A DNA stretch of 64,000 bases, taken from NCBI GenBank assembly GCA_942493245.1, contig OW818685.1:1612001-1676000 (forward strand), written 5' to 3'. Source of the stretch: DAOPYU01 sp942493245 (GTDB lineage: Bacteria; Sumerlaeota; Sumerlaeia; UBA8349). The stretch's first letter is position 1; each line of letters begins with the position of its first letter. This document shows positions 57,804 to 64,000 of this stretch, in pieces. The notes under the pieces were generated by a model that did not search any database, was not told the origin of the DNA, and was given only the letters and a program-made list of their open reading frames with translations. Made by a program: the position numbers and the translations under genes.

Positions 57804-58867
57804 TTGTGGAGTCTCCCATTCTGCAAGTCTTCCTGCGCCTGTTTGTAGTCGTCGGGTTGCCCGATGTCGAGCCAGTATTCCCGAATCGGAAAGCTGATGA
57901 CCGTGCGGCCTTCGGCAATCAGGCGGTCAATGAGATCGGTCATGTCAAATCGTTCGTTGTTCGGGATGAACTGGTAAACATTGGGCTCGAGGAGGTAAAT
58001 CCCGGCATTGACGAAAAACGTATAGAGGGGTTTTTCGCGCACCTGCGTGATTTTGACCCCCTCGGTTTCGATGACCCCGTAGGGGATCTGGAGGTCGTAG
58101 CGGCGGACGGCGACGGTCAGGTCGGCCTGGTGCTCCCGGTGGAAATCGAGCATGCTGCGGAAGTCCACCTTGGTGAGGATGTCGCCATTGATAACCAGCA
58201 TGGGCTGGTCGGGTTTTTCCATGAGTCCCAGGGCGCCGGCAGTCCCCAGAGGGCGGTCTTCCGAAACATACTCGATGTTGACGCCGAAATCCTGACCGTT
58301 GCCGAAGTGTTTTTTGATTTTCTCGGGCATGAAGTGGGTGGTGACATTCACCTTTTCGATTCCGGCATCGCGCAGCTGGTCAATGATATGTTCCATCAGA
58401 GGGCGGTCTCCGACCGGGAGCATCGGCTTGGGGGTTTCGTCGGTGAGGGGGTAGAGGCGTTTTCCAAACCCGCCGGCCATCACGACCGCCTGAATGGGCA
58501 GAAACTGTTCGGGCATCAATTCATCGAGGGTGACGAGATCCACCACCCGTTGCTCCGCGTCGAGAAGGGGCAGTTGGTGGATAACATGTTGCTGCATGAG
58601 TTTCAGGAGTTCACCGTTAGGGGTCCCCTGCGGGGCCGAAAGAGGCGTCCGATTGTTCTTACGATCCAGAATCAGACTGACAGGATGATCGAGGGCGATT
58701 CCCGCAAGTATGGTCCGGCGGATGTCGCCATCCGTGATGGTTCCCAGCAGGTGGCACTGAGAATCGGTGACCAGGACGATCCCTTTGGAGTTGCGGTCTA
58801 TTCTTTCTATTGCCTGGTTGATCGGTGTTGTCGGTCCCACCAGGAAAAGTTCGAGATCTTTTGTCAT
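57800..58867 (-). CDS. ptmE: CBS-domain sugar nucleotidyltransferase, PtmE-type
   Basis: A 355-residue fusion. The N-terminal 115 residues are a CBS-domain pair (VLVTDSQCHLLGTITDGDIRR, HQLPLLDAEQRVVDLVTLDEL). The rest is a nucleotidyltransferase starting VVMAGGFGKRLYPLTDETPKPMLPVG, with DRPLGTAGALG and INGDILTKVDF. This architecture matches Campylobacter PtmE, which makes GDP-glucosamine at the head of the GDP-linked legionaminate route. The base specificity cannot be read from sequence. ATG at 58867 has AAAAGGAAC upstream and overlaps the LegH-type stop by 4 nt (ATGA). The CBS pair may sense an adenine nucleotide. Confidence 0.85.
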   Translation of the reverse strand: MTKDLELFLVGPTTPINQAIERIDRNSKGIVLVTDSQCHLLGTITDGDIRRTILAGIALDHPVSLILDRKNNRTPLSAPQGTPNGELLKLMQQHVIHQLPLLDAEQRVVDLVTLDELMPEQFLPIQAVVMAGGFGKRLYPLTDETPKPMLPVGDRPLMEHIIDQLRDAGIEKVNVTTHFMPEKIKKHFGNGQDFGVNIEYVSEDRPLGTAGALGLMEKPDQPMLVINGDILTKVDFRSMLDFHREHQADLTVAVRRYDLQIPYGVIETEGVKITQVREKPLYTFFVNAGIYLLEPNVYQFIPNNERFDMTDLIDRLIAEGRTVISFPIREYWLDIGQPDDYKQAQEDLQNGRLHN

Positions 58868-59538
58868 GCAGGGTTCCTTTTCAACTCGCGGGCGGGAACG
58901 CCCGCCACCACCCATCCATCCGGGACGTCTCGAACCACAACGGCGCCCGCTCCGACAATGGCGCCGGAACCGATATTAATGCCTTGACGGATTGTGGCGC
59001 CAGCGCCTACATGAGCGGCCTCCCCGACGGTGACTCCGCCCGCCATCTGCGCTCCTGTGGCGATATGCGCATGATCGCCCACGATACAGTCGTGCTCGAC
59101 AATGGCGCCCGTGTTGACCAGAACATTCACGCCAAGGCTTGCGCGCGTGTGGACGATGGCATGCGGCAATATCTGGCACCCGGCGCCGAGCCGCGCGGAT
59201 GGAGCAATATAAGCCGTTGGGTGAATAATCGTCAAGGGGGGAAGCCCGTGTTCAAGCCCGGAATCGAAGACTCGCCGACGGGGGACATTGTTCCCGGCGG
59301 ACCCGACCCCGGTGACGAAACAATCCGCTCCCTCCCGGATGAGTCGGGGCAATTCCTCTTCATTTCCGGTAATGGGGACACCCAGAATATCCGTTCCCCA
59401 GAGACCGGAGTCGAGATCGAGCGCCGCGCGGGCGATGTCCTGCCCCGCTTCGCGCATGGCTTCGATCAGGACGGCGGCGTGCCCGCCACCTCCCAACACA
59501 ACCGCGAAGCGATAGGGGGATGGGTTTTTATCCGGCAT
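58864..59538 (-). CDS. legH: LegH/PglD-type sugar N-acetyltransferase
   Basis: A 224-residue acetyl-CoA-dependent enzyme. An N-terminal Rossmann-like part (AVVLGGGGHAAVLIEAM) is followed by a left-handed beta-helix of hexapeptide repeats (HPTAYIAPSARLGAGCQILP, VNTGAIVEHDCIVGDHAHIA) with the catalytic His in VEHDC. It would acetylate the new 4-amino group on the LegC product. The ATG at 59538 has GAGGAG just upstream and overlaps the LegG-type gene by 11 nt. Closely related enzymes (PglD, NeuD) share this fold, so the symbol follows from context. Confidence 0.85.
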   Translation of the reverse strand: MPDKNPSPYRFAVVLGGGGHAAVLIEAMREAGQDIARAALDLDSGLWGTDILGVPITGNEEELPRLIREGADCFVTGVGSAGNNVPRRRVFDSGLEHGLPPLTIIHPTAYIAPSARLGAGCQILPHAIVHTRASLGVNVLVNTGAIVEHDCIVGDHAHIATGAQMAGGVTVGEAAHVGAGATIRQGINIGSGAIVGAGAVVVRDVPDGWVVAGVPARELKRNPA

Positions 59539-60733
59539 GGCGCTCCTCGGTTTTCTTGTATTCATTCTGGGGTGAGTCGGAAGGCCAGTCCAGGAACCGT
59601 TTTCGGATCAGACGATCATCGAGCGCGACGGTTTTCAACCGCTCGACGATCCGGCTGGCGGCGTGACCGTCTCCATAGGGATTTTCAAGGCCATCGAGTT
59701 TCCGGTGAAATTCGGACGATACGGCACACGCGATGGCTTGCGCGATTTCGGATCGGGAACAACCGGTGTCTATAACATTTCGAGCGCGGACACGGCCTTC
59801 CTGACGATCCCCGATATTGACGACCGGGAGTTGGAACGAGGGCGCTTCGAGGAGGCCGCTCGAGGAGTTTCCCACCATCGCCAGCACGTGACGAAGCAGG
59901 GAAAAATAGGCTTGAGCGCCCATGTTTTCCACGCGCCAGACATCCGTTCTTTTTCGAGCGTATTGCTCAATAAGAGAAGCGATGATGCGCCCCCCCGTGT
60001 CGGCGTTGGTCTGGGTGAAAATGACGGGGTGGCCGCAGGAGTCGAGCGCCGCCAGAAGTTCCTCGGTAAAGGACTCCGTTTGTTCGTAGGTGAGGGTCGG
60101 TGGGTGGAAGGTGACCACCAGAGGCGGCGGGGTGAGACTGAATCCGAACCGCGATTCGAGTTCGGCGGGCGATAGATACTGCACGGTATGGAGATGGTCG
60201 AGCGCGGGCGCTCCCGAGATCGTGATGCGCCACGGTTCTTCGCCGAGTTGTTCCACGCGGCGCGCGTACTGCGGCGTGGAGACGAAATGCAGGTGACTGA
60301 GTTTGGTCATCGAGTGGCGCAGGGGATCGTCAATGGCGCCGGAGGTGACTTCGCCTCCGTGGATATGGGCCATCGGGATTTTGAAAGGAAGCGCGGCCAG
60401 GGCGGCGGCGTGCATCTCAAACCGGTCGCCAAGCACGACGAGAAGGTCGGGGCGGGAGCGCGCATAGGCTTGCGCAAAGCCCAAAGTCCCGAGTCCCATG
60501 CTTTTCGAGATCCCTTCGGGGGAGTCCGAAGAGAGCAGCATTTCGACCCGTTCGGCGATTTCGTATCCATCGGCTTCGATGGCGTGGACGGTTTGGCCAA
60601 ATTCCGGAGAAAGGTGCATTCCGGTCACGAAGAGGCGCAACCGGATGTCCGGCTCGGCCTGAAGCGCGCGCAGGACCGGCTGGTAGATGCCGTAATCGGC
60701 CCGGGAACTGGTCACGACACCGATGGTTCTCAT
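59528..60733 (-). CDS. legG: LegG/NeuC-type hydrolysing UDP- or GDP-sugar 2-epimerase
   Basis: A 401-residue enzyme that epimerises at C2 and releases the nucleotide, giving the free sugar for the NeuB-type synthase. Seen: MRTIGVVTSSRADYGIYQPV, VTGMHLSPEFG, LVVLGDRFEMHAAALAALPF, HIHGGEVTSGAIDDPLRHS, VGNSSSGLLEAPSF and VNIGDRQEGR, all in the order and spacing typical of the NeuC/LegG group. The ATG overlaps the stop of the LegI-type gene by 4 nt. Substrate (UDP- or GDP-linked bacillosamine type) is inferred from the neighbours LegB, LegC, LegH and PtmE. Confidence 0.92.
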   Translation of the reverse strand: MRTIGVVTSSRADYGIYQPVLRALQAEPDIRLRLFVTGMHLSPEFGQTVHAIEADGYEIAERVEMLLSSDSPEGISKSMGLGTLGFAQAYARSRPDLLVVLGDRFEMHAAALAALPFKIPMAHIHGGEVTSGAIDDPLRHSMTKLSHLHFVSTPQYARRVEQLGEEPWRITISGAPALDHLHTVQYLSPAELESRFGFSLTPPPLVVTFHPPTLTYEQTESFTEELLAALDSCGHPVIFTQTNADTGGRIIASLIEQYARKRTDVWRVENMGAQAYFSLLRHVLAMVGNSSSGLLEAPSFQLPVVNIGDRQEGRVRARNVIDTGCSRSEIAQAIACAVSSEFHRKLDGLENPYGDGHAASRIVERLKTVALDDRLIRKRFLDWPSDSPQNEYKKTEERHAG

Positions 60734-61797
60734 GTCAGATCCTCTAGTTTGATCAGCGAACCTCGGACCAAAACCCCGCCCGGTAGATCGGCTCGGACGC
60801 GCCGCCCCATGATGTACGGACGCATGGTGGGGGGGAGACCTGTTCCGGGACGTTTGACGGTTAACATCTCCTCCGTAATTTGTGCGCCGGCGGGGATATC
60901 GCAGGCGGCGGTGAGGCTTTTCCGGGCGACACTGGCCGTCTCGGTCTCACTGGGCGCGGGGCGTTTGCATCCGGTGCCGAGCGCTTTCTCGACATTCCGA
61001 ATGGCTTTGACAAGTGTGATCAATTCGTGCGGTTCGAGCGATGCCCGGTGGTCCGGCCCCGGGAGGTCGCGATCGAGCGTGAAGTGTTTCTCAATGATAC
61101 AGGCGCCCAGCGCGACGGCCGCGATGGAGACCTCATTGGTCCGCACATGGTCGGAGTACCCGACCGGGGCGCCAAACGCCTGTTGAAGCGTCAACATGGC
61201 GCGCAGATTGACATCCTGAGGTGCGGCTGGATAATTGCTCACACAGTGCAGGAGGGCCAGGTCGGGATTGCCCGCCGCCTGAATGGTCTCAACCGCCGTT
61301 TCGACTTCTCCGAGAGTGGCCATGCCGGTGGAAACGATCATCGGTTTGCCTTTTCGGGCAATGTGCGCGAGGTAGGGGAGGTTGGTGAGTTCGCCCGAGG
61401 GGATTTTATAGGCGGGGACCCCGAGCGTCTCGAGAAAGTCGGCGTCCTGCTCGTCAAAAGGGGATGAAAGGAAGAGAATTCCAATTTCCCGGCAATGATC
61501 AAGGAGGCGGCGGTGGTCGTCCGCGCTGAGTTCGAGACGCTTGAGCATTTCGCACTGAGACTCGTTGGCCCCGGTGGTTTCAGTCTGATAGCGCGCTTTG
61601 GGGGCGTTCTTGCAGACGAGGCGTTCGGCGCAGAAGGTCTGGAATTTGACCGCATCGGCCCGCGCTTCCTTCGCGGCGGTGACGAGTGCCAGCGCCTTTT
61701 CCAGTTCGCCGTTGTGGTTGACCCCCGCTTCCGCAATGACAAAACAGGGACACCCAATTCCAACGGAATAGCCGCCAATGGAAAGCGTTTTCTGCAT
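60730..61797 (-). CDS. legI: NeuB-family nonulosonate synthase, probable LegI
   Basis: A 355-residue enzyme that condenses phosphoenolpyruvate with a hexosamine derivative. The TIM barrel carries FVIAEAGVNHNGELEKAL, ADAVKFQTF, YKIPSGELTNLPYL, IVSTGMATLGEVE, VGYSDHVRTNEV and EKHFTLDRDLPGPDHRASLEP. A C-terminal SAF (antifreeze-like) domain begins about residue 295 (ARKSLTAACDIPAGAQITEEM). A strong Shine-Dalgarno sequence (AAAGGGGGG) precedes the ATG. It is coupled to legG, so legionaminic acid or a close relative is the likely product. A second NeuB-family gene lies directly upstream. Confidence 0.93.
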   Translation of the reverse strand: MQKTLSIGGYSVGIGCPCFVIAEAGVNHNGELEKALALVTAAKEARADAVKFQTFCAERLVCKNAPKARYQTETTGANESQCEMLKRLELSADDHRRLLDHCREIGILFLSSPFDEQDADFLETLGVPAYKIPSGELTNLPYLAHIARKGKPMIVSTGMATLGEVETAVETIQAAGNPDLALLHCVSNYPAAPQDVNLRAMLTLQQAFGAPVGYSDHVRTNEVSIAAVALGACIIEKHFTLDRDLPGPDHRASLEPHELITLVKAIRNVEKALGTGCKRPAPSETETASVARKSLTAACDIPAGAQITEEMLTVKRPGTGLPPTMRPYIMGRRVRADLPGGVLVRGSLIKLEDLT

Positions 61798-61865
61798 GAG
61801 ATGTCCCCCCTTTAATTTTCTTTTTCAGGCTGTCCGGCTGGGCCGGTTGAAGTCTCGTGATTTTC

Positions 61866-62870
61866 TCAGTGGACGTCTTCCTCCAGAATAAGATGGTAGG
61901 CTTCGATGGGTCGCCGAGTGGTTTTACCGATCAGGCGGGCGGATTGGTCGGGAGGCAGTCCCAACGCCTCGGCGCGCATGAACAGCAGGTCTTCTTCCCG
62001 GATTGTTGCGTCCGCAGGCAGATCGTGCGCGGCGACCAGGCTTTTTTTGGAGTACTTCCGATACTTGATTTCCGGTTCGCTGAAGGGACTGGGAGCCGAC
62101 TCGCCCTTGGCTGCTTCGATCTCGCGCACCATCGCCACAAATCGCGCGAACTCGTCTGGATTCAGGGCCGCCTGGTGGTCTATTCCCTTTTTCGAGCGGT
62201 CGTGTGTGATGTGTTTTTCGAGAATTTCCACTCCCATGCCCGCCGCCGCGGCCGGCAGCCAGAAGGCCGAGTCGGAGTTGCCGTCGCTGTGGTCCTGATA
62301 TCCAATCGGCAGATCGAACAGATCGCGCAGCGCCATCATGTAGTCCAGGCGGATGGCGTCGGTGGGGGTGGGGAAGTTCTGATACCCGTACATCATCCAG
62401 ATGGTTGAGGACGAGGTCTCGCGAATCCACTCGACCGCGTTCTGGATTTCGTCGAGAGTCGAGGCGCCGACGCTCAAATCAATCCGCTTGCCGGTGGCGG
62501 CAACGTAACGCACGAGGAAAGGATTCGAGAGGTCCGAAGAGTGCAGTTTGTAGGCGTCCACACCGATGCTCTCACAGAAATCCACGCTTTCGCGCTCGTA
62601 CACACAGGCGATGATCTGCATTTTCGGATATTTCTCGCGCGCGTAGAGGGCGAGCGATTTCCACGCTTCGCGCGGGAGTTCGATGCGTGTCAGGACACCG
62701 AAATCCGGGTGGTGGGGGACCATGATCTCGCGGGCCAGCCAGATCTGGAACTGGATGGCGTCGGCGCCCGCCTGGCCGGCTCCGTCAATAATCGTCCGGG
62801 CCAAGACTGGGTCACCCTCGTGCGAACACGCCATTTCGGCAATCAGATAAATCGGCTTTGAAGAGGACAT
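61866..62870 (-). CDS. second NeuB-family nonulosonate synthase
   Basis: A 334-residue divergent member of the NeuB family. Same architecture as LegI: a TIM barrel (YLIAEMACSHEGDPVLAR, ADAIQFQIW, YKLHSSDLSNPFLV, DLSVGASTLDEIQ, IGYQDHSDGNSDS, EKHITHDRSKKGIDHQAALNP) and a C-terminal SAF domain (SKKSLVAAHDLPADATIREE). The opening EMACSHEGD differs from the EAGVNHNGE of sialate/legionaminate synthases, so its sugar substrate may differ. AGGAG lies 6 nt before the ATG at 62870. It is the first gene of the cluster and ends 68 nt before legI. Confidence 0.9.
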   Translation of the reverse strand: MSSSKPIYLIAEMACSHEGDPVLARTIIDGAGQAGADAIQFQIWLAREIMVPHHPDFGVLTRIELPREAWKSLALYAREKYPKMQIIACVYERESVDFCESIGVDAYKLHSSDLSNPFLVRYVAATGKRIDLSVGASTLDEIQNAVEWIRETSSSTIWMMYGYQNFPTPTDAIRLDYMMALRDLFDLPIGYQDHSDGNSDSAFWLPAAAAGMGVEILEKHITHDRSKKGIDHQAALNPDEFARFVAMVREIEAAKGESAPSPFSEPEIKYRKYSKKSLVAAHDLPADATIREEDLLFMRAEALGLPPDQSARLIGKTTRRPIEAYHLILEEDVH

Positions 62871-63084
62871 TCTTTCTCCTGAAGCAAGGAAGCGCATGAA
62901 TAGGAAGCGGAAACCGCATTACCCCTGTAAAAACTATCGAAACAAGCGGCTGACTTCAACAAGAATTTCCAGAACAGACAGGACGGTTTTCCTGTGAAGA
63001 ACGATCCCGTTATTCCGAAATCTTCCTTATTCCAAGCCACGCGAGCGATTGCGGGATGGAGATGCGAGGTTTTGCGAAAGAGAA

Positions 63085-63113
63085 TCCCCGGCAGAAGTTG
63101 CTTCTGCCGGGGA
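63085..63113 (-). terminator. rho-independent terminator after the pilin-like gene
   Basis: A perfect 13-bp stem (TCCCCGGCAGAAG at 63085-63097, complementary arm 63101-63113) with a 3-nt loop, followed on the minus strand by TTCTCTTT. It lies about 54 nt past the stop of the minus-strand gene and separates it from the nonulosonate cluster. Confidence 0.85.
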
Positions 63114-63166
63114 CGAAATACACTTCTTCAGATCAAAAGGCTTTGCCCCCGTCAGGGGCCGCCAAC

Positions 63167-64000
63167 TCAGGGGTTGTGTTCGATGAAGGAGCCGTAGTCT
63201 CCTCCCGCAAAATTGATGCGTTCCTTCGACCATCCTTCTCCAAGAATCCGGGGATTTTCGGGGTAGATTTTACTGGGTTTCCTGGTCGAGAGCAACCGGA
63301 CGGAGCCGTCAAAATTGGCATAGAGATTTCCTTCTTCCCATTCCCCTCCCGCGACAAAGAACCCCTGAATCCCGACATCGCCATACCCCAGCCGTATGTC
63401 CTTGTTGGGCATGGAAGGCCACATCCCCGAGGCGAACAGGGTGTCGGATCCGGCGTACAAGTATCCTGTCTGGCCGCCGATGTAGTGGAAATAGTTCCCG
63501 AGGCGGTACCGCGAGTATTTCGACTGGAGTTTGGTGATTTCTCCATCCACGTAATACCCCGCGCCCAGAATATCTCCCCCCGTTATTTGTGCCGAGAAGG
63601 CGGGACCTTGAACTTCCACATAATCCGGGAAAAGCGACCCGCTGTAGAATTCCTTATAGGTCGTGCCATTTTCTGTAATGGTGAAGAGGACTCCCTTCCC
63701 TACGATCGAACAGGCTTTGGTGGGGTTCTGGGCGAAGATTTTGTAGGGCATGATGGCGGAACCGACCGAACTGTCGGACGTGAGGTACCAGGGCCCGCCG
63801 CCCGTGCAGGAAAGCTGGGTGAGTTCTTTGGCCCAGATGTAGTTATCCTCGGTGTAGGGGATATAGCTGAGGCTGACGTCTTTTTCTCTCGAGGCGTTAA
63901 TCCATTTCTTGGAGGCCATCTTGATCGAGACTGTTTGATCGGGGGCCCAGAGTTCCGTAAGACTGACACCCGAGAGGTTGACGGTTTGTTTCGGAAGCCC
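63167..64000 (-). CDS. pilin-like H-X9-DG-type protein, 5' end outside window
   Basis: The minus-strand frame is open from the right edge of the window to a stop at 63167; 277 codons are visible, and the start lies beyond 64000. An in-frame ATG at 63919 is internal, because the upstream codons continue without a stop (VNLSGVSLTELWAPDQTVS). The C-terminal part contains GNLYANFDGSVRLLSTRKP, which corresponds to the end of the H-X9-DG domain of prepilin-type (DUF1559-like) proteins common in planctomycetes and relatives; Trp occupies the usual His position. Aromatic-rich strands (YRLGNYFHYIGGQTGYLY) precede it. Probably a surface or pseudopilus subunit; the missing start prevents checking for a prepilin signal. 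Confidence 0.75.
   Translation of the reverse strand, partial: GLPKQTVNLSGVSLTELWAPDQTVSIKMASKKWINASREKDVSLSYIPYTEDNYIWAKELTQLSCTGGGPWYLTSDSSVGSAIMPYKIFAQNPTKACSIVGKGVLFTITENGTTYKEFYSGSLFPDYVEVQGPAFSAQITGGDILGAGYYVDGEITKLQSKYSRYRLGNYFHYIGGQTGYLYAGSDTLFASGMWPSMPNKDIRLGYGDVGIQGFFVAGGEWEEGNLYANFDGSVRLLSTRKPSKIYPENPRILGEGWSKERINFAGGDYGSFIEHNP

Noticed and set aside
1..64000. CRISPR arrays, transposases, integrases, toxin-antitoxin pairs and prophage genes
   Set aside because: None were seen on either strand; repeats found are two-copy or intragenic and not regularly spaced.

Overview
The window reads as a GC-rich chromosome segment from a Gram-negative-type bacterium with lipopolysaccharide (lpxC, fabZ and lpxA are present). 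The mix of families points to the PVC superphylum or a neighbouring candidate phylum such as Sumerlaeota, Hydrogenedentota or Lentisphaerota: secreted WRGP-type PQQ-like propellers, DUF4091 and GxGYxYP putative glycosidases, lamin-tail/CotH surface proteins, Tat-exported Gfo/Idh/MocA enzymes and H-X9-DG-type pilin-like proteins. This placement is inferred from gene content; no rRNA or tRNA gene was found.

Layout. 1-1.5 kb (minus): ksgA, running off the left edge and carrying a Lys/Ala/Pro-rich N-terminal tail, and a PPC/DUF296 protein. 1.75-5.3 kb (plus): a secreted DUF4091 protein and a secreted protein of unknown function. 5.5-8.0 kb: fhs (formate-tetrahydrofolate ligase), whose last 51 bp are repeated 680 bp downstream around an AT-rich membrane ORF. 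8.0-12.8 kb (plus): two tandem PQQ-like propeller proteins and a GxGYxYP protein. 12.9-19.2 kb (minus): ECF sigma factor, its probable anti-sigma factor, a FapA/DUF342 protein and a GlcD-type FAD oxidase. 19.5-27.9 kb (plus): two lamin-tail-domain surface proteins, the second with LamG and CotH-kinase domains, separated by a 177-bp inverted-repeat element. 28.1-29.7 kb (plus): YjbQ family protein and a DegT aminotransferase. 29.8-31.2 kb (minus): polytopic membrane protein. 31.2-33.7 kb: AT-rich accessory island with three small genes and a 33-bp direct repeat. 33.7-40.6 kb (plus): heterodimeric ABC exporter, an acidic unknown protein and the lipid A genes lpxC-fabZ-lpxA. 40.7-43.7 kb (minus): Tat-exported oxidoreductase and a CHC2/Toprim primase-like protein. 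44.6-53.3 kb (plus): a 2867-residue secreted modular protein with nine InlB-type repeats, bracketed by two copies of a roughly 77-bp repeat. 53.7-62.9 kb (minus): a nine-gene surface-sugar cluster. 63.1-64 kb (minus): 3' part of a pilin-like gene.

How the genes work together. The strongest pathway is the minus-strand cluster, transcribed from about 62.9 kb to 53.7 kb: two NeuB-family synthases, a LegG/NeuC-type hydrolysing 2-epimerase, a LegH/PglD-type acetyltransferase, a PtmE-type CBS-nucleotidyltransferase, LegB dehydratase, LegC aminotransferase and two family-2 glycosyltransferases. This is nearly a complete route to legionaminic acid or a related nonulosonate. Most adjacent genes overlap by 4-17 nt. 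The CMP-sugar synthetase is not in the window. With the lipid A genes, the exporter and several large secreted proteins, the segment is strongly oriented to cell-envelope and surface construction.

Most notable for follow-up: the fhs-tail duplication around an AT-rich ORF, the AT-rich island with direct repeats, the modular lamin-tail/CotH pair with a G9 tract, the paired nonulosonate synthases, and the KsgA tail. I did not find a defence system, CRISPR array or complete mobile element.
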